64,000 nt of DNA from Parvibaculum sp039973015. Lineage in GTDB: Bacteria > Pseudomonadota > Alphaproteobacteria > Parvibaculales > Parvibaculaceae. Positions 43,344-53,877 of this stretch are shown here, piece after piece (within the stretch, counting starts at the first letter, position 1; the number at the start of each line of letters is the position of its first letter). The position numbers and the translations under genes are program-made. Location: NCBI RefSeq assembly GCF_039973015.1, contig NZ_JBDWLT010000009.1, positions 248,001-312,000 of the forward strand, read 5' to 3'. Below the pieces are notes generated by a model, which was not told where the DNA came from, searched no databases, and saw only the letters and a list, made by a program, of their open reading frames with translations.

Positions 43344-44135
43344 TTATTTTGCAGGCCTTTCGGCCAGCGCCATGTAGTTCACATCCGTATCGCGGCCAAG
43401 CGACCATTTGTCGGCGAGTGGATTATAGCTTACGCCGGTCAGCTCCTTGAGGCTGAGCCCGGCCTGAGCGATGCCCGCTTCCATTTCGTTTGTCGTGATG
43501 AATTTCTTCCAGTCATGGGTCCCGCGCGGCAGCCAGCCGAGCACATATTCCGCGCCGACGATGGCGAGCGCATGGGCCTTGAAGGTGCGGTTCAGCGTTG
43601 CGATGAACATGAGCCCGCCCGGCTTCAGCATGGTCGCGCAATCAGCGAGGAAGCGCATCGGGTCGGCGACATGCTCGATCACTTCCATGTTGAGGATGAC
43701 GTCGAATGTCTCGCCAGCTTCGGCCAGCGCTTCCGCCGTGGTGCAGCGATAGTCGATATCGAGCCCCTGTTCGGCGGCATGGACGCTCGCCGTCGCGATA
43801 TTCTTCTCCGAAGCATCCGCGCTCACCATTGAAGCGCCGAGGCGCGCCATGGGCTCTGAGAGCAATCCGCCGCCGCAGCCGATATCGAGGAAGCGCAGCC
43901 CCTCGAAGGGCCGCACGGATTTCGCATCGAGCCCGAAATGGGCGATGGCGCGCTCGCGGATATAGGCGAGGCGGACGGGGTTGAACTTGTGGAGGGGGCG
44001 AAATTTGCCCTGCGGATCCCACCATTCCGCGGCCATGGCCGAGAAGCGGGCGACTTCCTCCGGGTCGATGCTGGAGGCGATCCCAGCCGCCGCCGCCGTC
44101 CCGGACAGTCCTTCATTCGTCTTAATGCCGGCCAT
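43344..44135 (-). CDS. ubiG: Bifunctional 3-demethylubiquinol/2-polyprenyl-6-hydroxyphenol O-methyltransferase
   Basis: Performs both O-methylations in ubiquinone synthesis. The 263-residue chain has the UbiG start SIDPEEVARFSAMAAEWWDPQGKFRPLHKFNPVRL, SAM motif LDIGCGGGLLSEPMARLGA, and EVIEHVADPMRFL. The C-terminal PRGTHDWKKFITTNEM is diagnostic. Start at 44135 preferred over one nine codons upstream. It is divergent from lysC with 221 bases between the starts. Confidence 0.96.
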   Translation of the reverse strand: MAGIKTNEGLSGTAAAAGIASSIDPEEVARFSAMAAEWWDPQGKFRPLHKFNPVRLAYIRERAIAHFGLDAKSVRPFEGLRFLDIGCGGGLLSEPMARLGASMVSADASEKNIATASVHAAEQGLDIDYRCTTAEALAEAGETFDVILNMEVIEHVADPMRFLADCATMLKPGGLMFIATLNRTFKAHALAIVGAEYVLGWLPRGTHDWKKFITTNEMEAGIAQAGLSLKELTGVSYNPLADKWSLGRDTDVNYMALAERPAK

Positions 44136-44356
44136 TATGTGCGCTTTTCCCAGCGTTAACAAGGGTTCTAGGCGGTAACAACCGCCGGTTGCGGCTCTGC
44201 CCGGGGGCCTGTATGTATGGCCGCGCGCGGCGGCGCGGGTCCACCTTTCACGAGGTCATGATATAGGGCGCCATATAAAAGGTCTGGCCCTGTAAGGTCC
44301 AGCGCGCCGGATTTTACGGCCTTTTCTGGCCGCCGATGAGGATAGTGGAAGAAGCA

Positions 44357-45616
44357 ATGGCCAGACTGGTCATGAAATTTGGCGGAACCTCGGTGGCTGA
44401 CATCGAGCGCATCCGCAATGTTGCGCTACATGTGAAGCGCGAGGTCGATGCGGGTCACGAGGTCGCGGTCGTTGTTTCCGCTATGGCGGGCACCACGAAC
44501 CAGCTCGTTCAGTGGGCGCGTGAAACCGCGCCGCTGCATGATGCGCGCGAATACGACACTATCGTTGCGAGCGGCGAGCAGATCACGATCTCGCTCCTCT
44601 CCATCGAGTTGCAGCGCATCGGCATTCCCGCGCGCTCCTGGCTTGGCTGGCAAATTCCGATCCGCACCGACGGTGCGCATGGCGCGGCCCGCATTCTCGA
44701 CATTGACGGCGGCGAACTCGTCAACCGGCTCGGCCAGGGTCAGGTCGCCGTGATCGCGGGGTTCCAGGGTCTCGGGCCGGACAACAGAATCACAACGCTC
44801 GGCCGCGGCGGTTCCGACACCAGCGCGGTCGCTGTCGCCGCCGCGATCAAGGCGGATATTTGCGATATCTATACCGATGTCGACGGCGTCTATACGACGG
44901 ACCCCCGCATCGTTGCGAAGGCCCGAAAGCTTGATAAGATCAGCTACGAAGAGATGCTGGAAATGGCGTCTCTCGGCGCCAAGGTTCTCCAGACCCGTTC
45001 CGTCGAACTCGCCATGGTTCATCGGGTGCGCCTGCAGGTCCGCTCGAGCTTCGCTGCGCCCGACGCCCCGCACAGTGCCTATGGCGCGGGCGGTAATGGC
45101 CCCGGTACTCTAGTTTGCGACGAGGATGAAATCGTGGAACAGCAGGTCGTGAGCGGCATCGCCTATTCCAAGGACGAGGCGAAGGTGACGCTTGTGAAGG
45201 TCGAGGACAAGCCCGGCGTCGCCGCGCGCATCTTCGGTCCGCTCGCGGACAACTCCATCAATGTCGACATGATCATCCAGAACGTGTCGGATGATGGCAA
45301 AAGCACGGACATGACCTTCACCGTGCCGCAGGCGGAGCTTACCCGCGCCGAGGATGTGATCCGCAAGGCGCAGGCCGAGATCGGCTGCAACGAGGTCAAG
45401 ACCGACACGAATGTCGTGAAGGTTTCCGTTATCGGTATCGGCATGCGCAGCCATGCGGGTGTCGCCCAGACCATGTTCCAGACGCTGGCTGAAAAGGGCA
45501 TCAACATCCTTGCGATCACCACATCCGAGATCAAGGTCAGTGTGCTGATCGCTGCCGACTATACCGAGCTTGCCGTGCGCGCGCTGCACACGGCCTATGG
45601 CCTGGACGCCGAGTAA
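44357..45616 (+). CDS. lysC: Aspartate kinase
   Basis: First step of the aspartate family pathway (Lys, Thr, Met, diaminopimelate). The 419-residue chain has the kinase domain (KFGGTSVADIERI; GRGGSDTSAVAVAAAIKADICDIYTDVDGVYTTDPRIV) and two C-terminal ACT domains (about 265-410) for feedback control by amino acids. ATG 44357 gives the standard MARLVMKFGG start. It is followed by ptsP after 59 bases, a conserved alphaproteobacterial pairing. A short hairpin (CGGCC/GGCCG, 44317-44332) lies in the leader. Confidence 0.96.
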   Translation: MARLVMKFGGTSVADIERIRNVALHVKREVDAGHEVAVVVSAMAGTTNQLVQWARETAPLHDAREYDTIVASGEQITISLLSIELQRIGIPARSWLGWQIPIRTDGAHGAARILDIDGGELVNRLGQGQVAVIAGFQGLGPDNRITTLGRGGSDTSAVAVAAAIKADICDIYTDVDGVYTTDPRIVAKARKLDKISYEEMLEMASLGAKVLQTRSVELAMVHRVRLQVRSSFAAPDAPHSAYGAGGNGPGTLVCDEDEIVEQQVVSGIAYSKDEAKVTLVKVEDKPGVAARIFGPLADNSINVDMIIQNVSDDGKSTDMTFTVPQAELTRAEDVIRKAQAEIGCNEVKTDTNVVKVSVIGIGMRSHAGVAQTMFQTLAEKGINILAITTSEIKVSVLIAADYTELAVRALHTAYGLDAE

Positions 45617-45675
45617 GCGAGGGCGCTCTTGAACCTCCAGCGCACCCATCTCCGCAACAAACAGGACGTCAGCTG

Positions 45676-47943
45676 ATGGCGGGCTCCGTCGGTGGTCCGC
45701 GCATTCTGCTCCGTCGGCTGCGCGAGGTCATGGCGGAGCCGGAGAGCGCGCAGAAGCGCCTCGACAAGATTGTCGTGCTGATCGCTTCCAACATGGTGGC
45801 GGAGGTGTGCTCGGCCTATCTCGTCAATGGCGCGCGAGAACTCGAACTTTTTGCCACCGAAGGTCTGAAGCCATCCGCCGTTCATGCCACGCGCCTGCGC
45901 GTCGGCGAGGGCCTTGTCGGCGATATCGCGGCCCATGCACGCCCATTGAACCTCGCCGATGCGCAGTCCCATCCAGGCTTTGCCTACCGGCCTGAAACGG
46001 GCGAAGAAATCTACAAGTCGCTGATGGGTGTGCCGATCCTGAGATCGGGCAAGGTCGTCGGCGTTCTCGTCGTGCAGAACCGTACCAAGCGGCACTACAC
46101 CGAAGAAGAAGTCGAGGCGCTCCAGACGGTTGCTATGGTGCTGGCCGAAGTCGTCGCGGCCGCGGATCTCATAGGGGCCGAGCCCAACGAGCCCGATCTT
46201 TCGCATGAGCGCCCCTTCCACATCGTCGGGTCTTCCTTTGCCGAGGGCATCGCGCTCGGTCATGCCGTGCTGCACGAACCGCGCGTCCATGTGACGAAGC
46301 TCATTGCAGAGGACACCGAACTTGAACTGAAGCGGCTCGAACAGGCGGTTTATGCGCTCCGGGGCTCCATCGACGACATGCTGGAGACGGAAGACCTCTC
46401 CCATGCGGGCGAACACCGCGAGGTGCTTCAGGCCTATCGCATGTTCGCCAATGATCGCGGCTGGCTTCAGCGCATGCTCGAAGCGGTGGACACCGGCCTC
46501 ACGGCGGAAGCTGCCGTCGAGCGCGTGCAGAACGACACGAGAGCGCGATTGCAGCGCGCGGCGGACCCTTATATCCGCGACCGGCTGCATGATTTCGACG
46601 ATCTTGCGAACCGGCTCCTGCGTCAGCTCACCGGCGTTACGCTCGCCTCGCTCTCGGCGAATCTGCCAAGCGATGCCATCATCATCGCGCGCAACATGGG
46701 GCCCGCCGAACTCCTCGATTACGACAAGGAGCGACTGCGCGGCCTCGTGCTGGAGGAAGGCGCGCCCAATGCGCATGTCTCCATCGTTGCGCGGGCTTTC
46801 GGTATCGCCACCGTGGGCCGCGCCGAGGATATCATCGAGCATGTGGAGCCGGGCGACGCCATCATTGTCGATGGCGACACGGGTGAGGTCTATCTCCGTC
46901 CCTCGCAGGAAGTTATTTCCTCCTATTCGGAGAAGGCGCGGTTCCGTGCCCGCAAGCAGGAACAATACAAGGAGATCCGGGACGAGCCGGGGATCACGCG
47001 CGACGGCGAGAAGGTCGACCTCTATGTGAATGCAGGGCTGCAGGTCGATCTGCCGCATCTGGAAGAATCGGGCGCGGAGGGCATCGGCCTTTTCCGCACC
47101 GAGCTGCAATTCATGATCGCCTCCACGCTGCCGAGCCTGCGCGATCAGATCGAGCTCTATCGTGCTGTGCTCGATGCTGCGGGGGATCGGCACGCCGTCT
47201 TCCGTACGCTCGATATCGGCGGCGACAAGATGCTGCCCTATATGAACCTCGCCTCCATCAAGGAAGAGAACCCCGCGCTGGGCTGGCGCGCCATCCGTAT
47301 CAGCCTCGACCGTCCGGCGCTGCTGCGCCATCAGGTGCGCGCTCTTTTGACGGCGGCGGCGGGCAAGTCGCTGCGGATCATGTTCCCGATGATCGCGGAA
47401 GTCGCCGAATACAAGCGGGCCCGCGCGCTGGTCGACAAGGAAATGGCGCGGCTCGACAAGTTCGGCAAGGAAAAGCCCGCCTTGCTTGAGGTCGGCACCA
47501 TGCTCGAGGTGCCTTCGCTCGCCTGGCAGCTCGATACGCTCCTGCCGATGGTCGATTTCGTGTCCATCGGGTCGAACGACCTCATGCAGTTCCTCTTCGC
47601 AAGCGATCGCGGCAATCCGCGCGTCGCCACGCGCTACGATCTTCTGAGCCCGGCAGTGCTGAGCTTCCTCCGCCACATCGTCTCGAAGTGCCGCGAGCAC
47701 AAGACGCCGCTCACGCTCTGCGGCGAGATGTCGGGCAAGCCGCTGGAGGCGATGGCGCTGGTCGGCCTCGGGTTGAGGCGGATTTCCATGTCGCCTGCCG
47801 CCATAGGCCCGGTCAAGATGATGGTTCGCTCCCTCGATGCCGCGAAGCTGGAGGCCTTTATGGAAGGGCTCTACGGCCTGCCCGAGCGCAGCGTTCGCGA
47901 GCACCTCTCCCGATATGCCGAGGAAAACGGCATCGTCGTCTGA
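45676..47943 (+). CDS. ptsP: Phosphoenolpyruvate-protein phosphotransferase of the nitrogen PTS (EI-Ntr)
   Basis: First enzyme of the regulatory PTS-Ntr chain, which passes phosphate from PEP to NPr. The 755 residues comprise an N-terminal GAF domain (about 15-165), the EI phosphohistidine domain with active His367 in NAHVSIVARAFG, and the C-terminal PEP-binding TIM barrel (GLFRTELQFM, FRTLDIGGDKMLPY, SIGSNDLMQF, CGEMSG). The GAF domain senses nitrogen status in characterised relatives. Partner genes ptsO and ptsN are not in this window. Confidence 0.96.
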   Translation: MAGSVGGPRILLRRLREVMAEPESAQKRLDKIVVLIASNMVAEVCSAYLVNGARELELFATEGLKPSAVHATRLRVGEGLVGDIAAHARPLNLADAQSHPGFAYRPETGEEIYKSLMGVPILRSGKVVGVLVVQNRTKRHYTEEEVEALQTVAMVLAEVVAAADLIGAEPNEPDLSHERPFHIVGSSFAEGIALGHAVLHEPRVHVTKLIAEDTELELKRLEQAVYALRGSIDDMLETEDLSHAGEHREVLQAYRMFANDRGWLQRMLEAVDTGLTAEAAVERVQNDTRARLQRAADPYIRDRLHDFDDLANRLLRQLTGVTLASLSANLPSDAIIIARNMGPAELLDYDKERLRGLVLEEGAPNAHVSIVARAFGIATVGRAEDIIEHVEPGDAIIVDGDTGEVYLRPSQEVISSYSEKARFRARKQEQYKEIRDEPGITRDGEKVDLYVNAGLQVDLPHLEESGAEGIGLFRTELQFMIASTLPSLRDQIELYRAVLDAAGDRHAVFRTLDIGGDKMLPYMNLASIKEENPALGWRAIRISLDRPALLRHQVRALLTAAAGKSLRIMFPMIAEVAEYKRARALVDKEMARLDKFGKEKPALLEVGTMLEVPSLAWQLDTLLPMVDFVSIGSNDLMQFLFASDRGNPRVATRYDLLSPAVLSFLRHIVSKCREHKTPLTLCGEMSGKPLEAMALVGLGLRRISMSPAAIGPVKMMVRSLDAAKLEAFMEGLYGLPERSVREHLSRYAEENGIVV

Positions 47944-48231
47944 GCTTCGCCGGGCGGCGGGCAGGTCCGGCTGCTTATCCACAGCCCCGTTTTGGGAATG
48001 GAAATCTTACCGAAATCCAAAAAACTGAGGGCGTGGGTGGAGTTGGACCAAACTCCGGTTGCAGTTTCTCAACAGTTTTGGTCTATTCTCAGTTCTCAAT
48101 ACGTTTGGGCGCTTGCGAAAGCCGTTCGTGGGGTGCGGTTGTCGCGTTTTGAAACGTCCATGGCAATTCGTGGGGCGAATAGCGTCAGCTATGCGGATTG
48201 AGATGGCTCAGCTCGGGAAGAGCCCGGAGAT

Positions 48232-49356
48232 ATGAACAAAGTTACCATGCTGCCGACTGGAGACGACAGGTCGGAACCGCGACGCCGGCTGCATCTTCGC
48301 GACATCACCAATGAGGTGCCGGTCGAGGCGGAGTCGGTCGGTGCGGATCTGCGCGCGGCCCGTTTGCGCCGCAGCGAGGATATTCGCACCATCGCGCAAG
48401 CACTTTGCATCCGCCGCGACCTTCTCGAAGCGCTGGAGGAAAGCCGCTTCGATGCGCTTCCCGCGCGCGCCTATGCCATTGGTTTCGTTCGTTCCTATGC
48501 GGAATATCTCGGCCTCGACAGCCGTCACGTCGTCGAGCGCTACAAGGCCGAGCTCGACAGCGCCGAGGCGGATGCCGCCGATCCCCATTTTCCCGATACG
48601 GCCGAGGAGCGCCGCCTGCCCAAGGGCACGGCCCTGATCGTCGCGCTTGTTGTTGCGGCGGGCGCCTATGGCGGCTGGCTGCTGACCAAATCGACCGATG
48701 AAATGATGGCGGCCCGCGTCGCTGCGCCGGAAGCCGCGTTGCCGGTCGCTGCGGGGCCTGTGTCCGCACGGGGTGACAGCGCTTCGGCGTCCGAACCGCG
48801 CGCCGGGTCCGTTCCGGTGGTGCGGGGCCCCGGCATCGCGCTCACCGAGGCGGAGCGCAATGCGCTGACGCCGCAGACTGTTTACGAGCCCGCGCCCCTT
48901 GCCAGCGTTGCCGAAGAAGCCGCCGCCGAGGCAGAAGAAATTGAAGTCGCGGCTCTTGAGGAAGCTGCGCCCGAAATTCTGCCGCCGCTGCCCGAGGGTA
49001 CGCCCTATGGAGCGGAGAATGTCGATGGCCGCGTCGTCGTGCGCGCCCGCCGCGATGGCGCCTGGATTCGCGTCGAGGACGGCACGGGCAAGGTGCTCAT
49101 CGAACAGACCCTTAACGCAGGCGACAGCTACCGTGCACCGCGCGAGCCGGGGGTCATCCTCGTCGCGCGCGACGCCAGTGCCTTCGAGCTCATGGTGGAC
49201 GGCACCTCGCTCGGTCTTGCCGGTCCGCCCACGCTGGTGCTGACGGGCAAATCGCTTGAAGTGCAGGATTTGCTGGCCGCCATGCCGAAACCGGACATGG
49301 CGATGGATGCGGAGGCCGGGCTTTCCGCGGCCGAGGCGCCCGTCGCGGTCGAATAG
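48232..49356 (+). CDS. RodZ-like helix-turn-helix membrane protein (DUF4115)
   Basis: The 374-residue protein has a cytoplasmic HTH_25 domain (about 38-105, ADLRAARLRRSEDIRTIAQALCIRRDLLEALE), one membrane helix (about 127-148), a Pro/Ala/Glu-rich periplasmic linker and a DUF4115 beta domain near 265-345. RodZ proteins link MreB to the cell-wall machinery. This family is a regular neighbour of ispG. The 288 bases upstream hold no gene I trust and are lower in GC; TTGCAG-17-TCTATT (from about 48059) is a weak promoter candidate there. Confidence 0.85.
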   Translation: MNKVTMLPTGDDRSEPRRRLHLRDITNEVPVEAESVGADLRAARLRRSEDIRTIAQALCIRRDLLEALEESRFDALPARAYAIGFVRSYAEYLGLDSRHVVERYKAELDSAEADAADPHFPDTAEERRLPKGTALIVALVVAAGAYGGWLLTKSTDEMMAARVAAPEAALPVAAGPVSARGDSASASEPRAGSVPVVRGPGIALTEAERNALTPQTVYEPAPLASVAEEAAAEAEEIEVAALEEAAPEILPPLPEGTPYGAENVDGRVVVRARRDGAWIRVEDGTGKVLIEQTLNAGDSYRAPREPGVILVARDASAFELMVDGTSLGLAGPPTLVLTGKSLEVQDLLAAMPKPDMAMDAEAGLSAAEAPVAVE

Positions 49357-49502
49357 GCCCCGTATTCGCGGCCCTGCCATATTTCTGCTATGAGAAAGCG
49401 CGATCATGCAGCCTCGGGAAGAGGCCGCATCCGGCTTGCCATTTCAGGATTGGCCGCCGGTTCGGTGTTTGAAATCCGGCGTGAGACAACCAGCTTAAGA
49501 CA

Positions 49503-50660
49503 ATGAGCATCAGACCCTGGCGCGACATCATCCGCAGACCGAGCCGGCAGATCCATGTGGGGTCAGTGGCCGTAGGGGGCGATGCGCCGATTTCCGTCCA
49601 GACGATGACGAACACGCTCACCTCGGATGCGAAGGCGACCATCGAGCAGATCCGCCGCATCGAGGAGGCGGGCTGTGACATCGTGCGCGTGTCCTGCCCG
49701 GATGCCGCATCGACCGCCGCGCTGCACGAGATCGTGCGCGAAACGACGATCCCCATCGTCGCGGACATCCATTTTCACTACAAGCGCGCCATCGAGGCGG
49801 CGGAGGCGGGCGCCGCCTGTCTGCGGATCAATCCCGGCAATATCGGTTCGGAAGCGCGTGTGCGCGAGGTTGTGCAGGCGGCGAAGGATCATGGCTGTTC
49901 CATGCGCATTGGCGTCAATGCCGGTTCGCTCGAACGCGACCTCCTTGAAAAATATGGCGAGCCCTGCCCGGAGGCGATGGTGGAGAGCGCGCTCGATCAC
50001 GCGCGCATCCTTCAGGATCACGATTTCCACGAATTCAAGATCAGCGTGAAGGCCTCCGACGCCTTCCTCACCGTCGCTGCCTATCAGCAGCTTGCCGACG
50101 CCATCGACTGCCCGCTCCATATCGGTGTCACCGAGGCGGGCGGCCTCATGTCGGGGACCATCAAGTCGTCCGTCGGTCTTGGCATGCTGCTCTGGGGCGG
50201 TATCGGCGACACGATCCGCGTTTCCCTTTCCGCCGATCCGGTGGAAGAGGTGAAGGTCGGCTTCGAACTTCTCAAATCGCTCAATCTGCGTCATCGCGGC
50301 GTCACGATCATTTCCTGCCCGTCTTGCGCGCGGCAGGGGTTCGATGTCATCGGTACGGTGAAGCTGCTGGAAGAACGCCTCGCGCATATCGCAACGCCCA
50401 TGACGCTTTCGGTCATTGGCTGCGTGGTCAACGGGCCGGGCGAAGCCGAGCAGACCGATATCGGTTTCACCGGCGGCGGCGCGGGCGCTGGCATGGTCTA
50501 TCTCGCGGGCCTCAGCGACCACAAGATCAAGAACGAGAATATCGTCGATCATCTCGTCGAACTCGTCGAGGCGAAGGCCGTCGAGATCGAGAAGGCGCGC
50601 GCCGAAGAAAAGCAGGCCGCCGAACAAGCCGCGCAGCCGCGTGCGCTTGCCGGAGATTAG
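49503..50660 (+). CDS. ispG: 4-hydroxy-3-methylbut-2-en-1-yl diphosphate synthase
   Basis: [4Fe-4S] enzyme of the MEP isoprenoid pathway. The 385-residue chain has the N-terminal TIM barrel (IRRPSRQIHVGSVAVGGDAPISVQTMTNT) and cluster ligands Cys272, Cys275, Cys307 and Glu314 (ISCPSCARQ; GCVVNGPGE). The last 35 residues are a charged Ala/Glu tail. It lies downstream of the RodZ-like gene, the common order. A six-pair hairpin (50681-50699) separates it from prfA. Confidence 0.97.
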   Translation: MSIRPWRDIIRRPSRQIHVGSVAVGGDAPISVQTMTNTLTSDAKATIEQIRRIEEAGCDIVRVSCPDAASTAALHEIVRETTIPIVADIHFHYKRAIEAAEAGAACLRINPGNIGSEARVREVVQAAKDHGCSMRIGVNAGSLERDLLEKYGEPCPEAMVESALDHARILQDHDFHEFKISVKASDAFLTVAAYQQLADAIDCPLHIGVTEAGGLMSGTIKSSVGLGMLLWGGIGDTIRVSLSADPVEEVKVGFELLKSLNLRHRGVTIISCPSCARQGFDVIGTVKLLEERLAHIATPMTLSVIGCVVNGPGEAEQTDIGFTGGGAGAGMVYLAGLSDHKIKNENIVDHLVELVEAKAVEIEKARAEEKQAAEQAAQPRALAGD

Positions 50661-50736
50661 CGAGGCTGTCTGATTTTCCAGGCGGATCGAAATTCCGCCC
50701 GTCAGCGTTTCGTTATTTTCCGAGAGCCCGAGCCAG

Positions 50737-51800
<1,064 letters not shown>

Positions 51801-51804
<4 letters not shown>

Positions 51805-52652
51805 CGACCCGCGATCATGCCATGCGCCTTCTGGGCCATCGGCTGAAACAGGCAGGGCTCGCGACGCCCGATCTCGACGCCCGCATTCTCGTGCAGGCGG
51901 TGACAGGCGCGAGCGATATCGAAATGATTCGCGAGCCCGGTACGTTGCTCACCAAGGCCGAAGAGGAACGTCTCGGCGAATGGGAGCGTCGCCGCCTCGC
52001 GCGCGAACCTGTTTCGCGCATACTTGGTTCGCGCGAGTTCTGGGGCCTCACCTTTACCGTCACGGCGGAGACGCTCGATCCGCGCCCCGACAGCGAAACG
52101 CTGATCGAGACGGCGCTCGATCTTTTGAAGGAGGTTCCGGCTCCACGTCTCCTCGACCTCGGTACGGGTACGGGCTGTCTCCTTCTTGCGCTGCTTCATG
52201 AATGCCCTGGTGCATCTGGCATCGGCGCCGATCTTTCGGAAGGGGCGCTCGCCGTCGCTGCGTCGAATGCCGCCGCGCTCGGTCTCGATGCGCGGGCAGC
52301 GTTCATCGAGAGCGAATGGACGGCGGCGGTCGAAGGGCGTTTCGATCTCGTGATTTCAAATCCGCCCTATATCCGTCATGGCGATATCGAGGGCCTTGAT
52401 GAAGAAGTGCGCTTGCACGATCCGATGCTTGCGCTCGATGGCGGCGCGGACGGGCTCGATGCCTATCGTGCCCTTGCGCGCCTTCTGCCGGACCATTTGA
52501 CGCATGGCGGTCATGCGGTGATTGAGCTTGGCGCGGGGCAGGAAGCGGAAGTCACGGAGATCTTCGAAGCGGCGGGATTTGGTGTGTTACGGGTGGTTTC
52601 GGACCTTGGCGGTGTGCCGCGCGCCCTCGTTGCGTACATGCCACGCGCTTGA
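51801..52652 (+). CDS. prmC: Release-factor glutamine N5-methyltransferase
   Basis: Methylates the glutamine of the GGQ motif in release factors. The 283-residue chain starts at GTG 51801, has an N-terminal helical domain, PVSRILGSREFWGLTF, SAM motif LLDLGTGTGCLLLALLHE and catalytic NPPY at 187-190. It is coupled to prfA by the GTGA overlap. Confidence 0.96.
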
Positions 52653-53156
52653 ATTTCCGGTTTTTCCGGGCAGAAAACGGTTGGAATCTCGGGTTCGGGA
52701 CGCTACTTTCCTGACAGGGAAAACGAGCCGGGCAGTAAAGCCTCGCTCCTCGAACCCCGTCCTCCGAAAAACAGGGGCGATAATCCGAGGCAGGTACTGC
52801 CGGTCGGATAGGGTTTTGAAGGCGCTGAAGGCGGCCCGCATTAACTGAGGCCTTTTTACGTATCGTCGCGCCGGGGCTGGGCAGCGCGATACAGGCCAGA
52901 ACTTCTTAGCATCAGACCTGACCGCATCCTTTGAAGGACGTCAGATATGTGCTGGGGAAGCCCGCCTCGCGAGACGTATGACGTTCTTCGCGATGCCGGT
53001 GCGGCGACGCTTACCGCCCGCACGAGGAAGTGCCTGGAGACAACCCCATGCACTCGCGGAAAATCGGAAGCGGGACGATATCCGGTACATGACGCCGGAC
53101 ATGACAATGTCCAGACCAAGACCCTGAGTTGAACCAGTAGCGAGAAATCAGACGAT
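52653..53156. other. 504-bp non-coding region between prmC and the DUF4167 gene
   Basis: No open frame here has family resemblance or a good ribosome site. Visible structure: an eight-base direct repeat CCGGGCAG (52666-52673 and 52728-52735), and a two-part hairpin at 52918-52944 (CTGAC/GTCAG enclosing TCCTT/AAGGA). A T run after a GC-rich stretch near 52850-52857 may end the prfA-prmC transcript. The length and the hairpin suggest a long leader of the DUF4167 gene or a small RNA; neither is shown. Confidence 0.45.
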
Positions 53157-53852
53157 ATGAGGCAGGGGCAGAACAACTCCAAGCGCTCTCGCGGGCGCGG
53201 ACGCAAGCCACAGCATTCGGCAAACCGCGCCTTCGACAGCAACGGTCCCGACGTGAAGATTCGCGGTACGGCAGCGCATGTCTGCGAGAAATATCAGCAG
53301 CTTGCGCGCGATGCGATTTCGGCGGGCGACCGCGTCACGGCCGAAAACTACTATCAGCATGCCGAGCACTATTACCGCATGCTCCTTGCGGCGCAGCAGG
53401 GTCAGGAAGGCCAGCAGCGCCAGCAGACCAATCTCGGATATCGTCCGGATGAGGACGACGAGGAGAACGAGCCGGATTACGCGCCGGACGGTCCGCAGCC
53501 GCGCCATCCGGGCCAGCCCTGGCATGAACAGAACGGCCAGAACGGTAATGAGGGCGGCCGGGAAAATAACCGCCGTAATAATGGCCAGTCCAATGGCGGT
53601 AATGGGCGGACGAAAGGCGGTAACGAAGGTGTTGCCGCTGCGCCTGCGGCTTCCGGCGAGGAAGGCGAGAACACCGCCAGTACGCCCGACACCGAAGCAA
53701 ACGCACAAGCCGGTGGCGAGGGCGAGGTGCCGCCGCGCCGCCGCAATACCCGCCGCCGCCGTCCGCGCAGCGAAACGGCCGCCTCGGGTGGCGATGCCGC
53801 TCCGGCCGAAGGGGGCGATACCGCGCCTGCCGAAAGCGGCGCCGCGGACTGA
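53157..53852 (+). CDS. DUF4167 domain protein
   Basis: The 231-residue protein has a basic start (MRQGQNNSKRSRGRGRK) and the DUF4167 core at about 12-85 (DVKIRGTAAHVCEKYQQLARDAISAGDRVTAENYYQHAEHYYRML). The rest is a low-complexity Asn/Gly/Glu/Ala tail ending with a basic RRRNTRRRRPRSE segment. The family is largely restricted to alphaproteobacteria and typically follows prmC; the basic ends suggest nucleic-acid or ribosome association, which is inference. The ribosome site is poor. Confidence 0.88.
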   Translation: MRQGQNNSKRSRGRGRKPQHSANRAFDSNGPDVKIRGTAAHVCEKYQQLARDAISAGDRVTAENYYQHAEHYYRMLLAAQQGQEGQQRQQTNLGYRPDEDDEENEPDYAPDGPQPRHPGQPWHEQNGQNGNEGGRENNRRNNGQSNGGNGRTKGGNEGVAAAPAASGEEGENTASTPDTEANAQAGGEGEVPPRRRNTRRRRPRSETAASGGDAAPAEGGDTAPAESGAAD

Positions 53853-53877
53853 TTTCGCCGTTTGATCGAGAACGCGC

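Noticed and set aside
45595..47982. Long antisense frame opposite ptsP
   Set aside because: Same codon-bias effect; the product has no domain and the sense gene is complete.
47975..47983. Perfect DnaA box TTATCCACA after ptsP
   Set aside because: A single box without further copies, an AT-rich unwinding element or origin-linked genes does not support a replication origin.
47998..48201. 67-aa open frame upstream of the RodZ-like gene
   Set aside because: No ribosome site, no recognisable family and it fills a promoter-type gap; likely chance.
50681..50699. Hairpin between ispG and prfA as terminator
   Set aside because: Six-pair stem but no T run directly after it; at most a weak attenuator.
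52947..53132. 61-aa open frame in the prmC-DUF4167 gap
   Set aside because: Composition is not protein-like, no good ribosome site and it overlaps the hairpin region that is better read as leader RNA.
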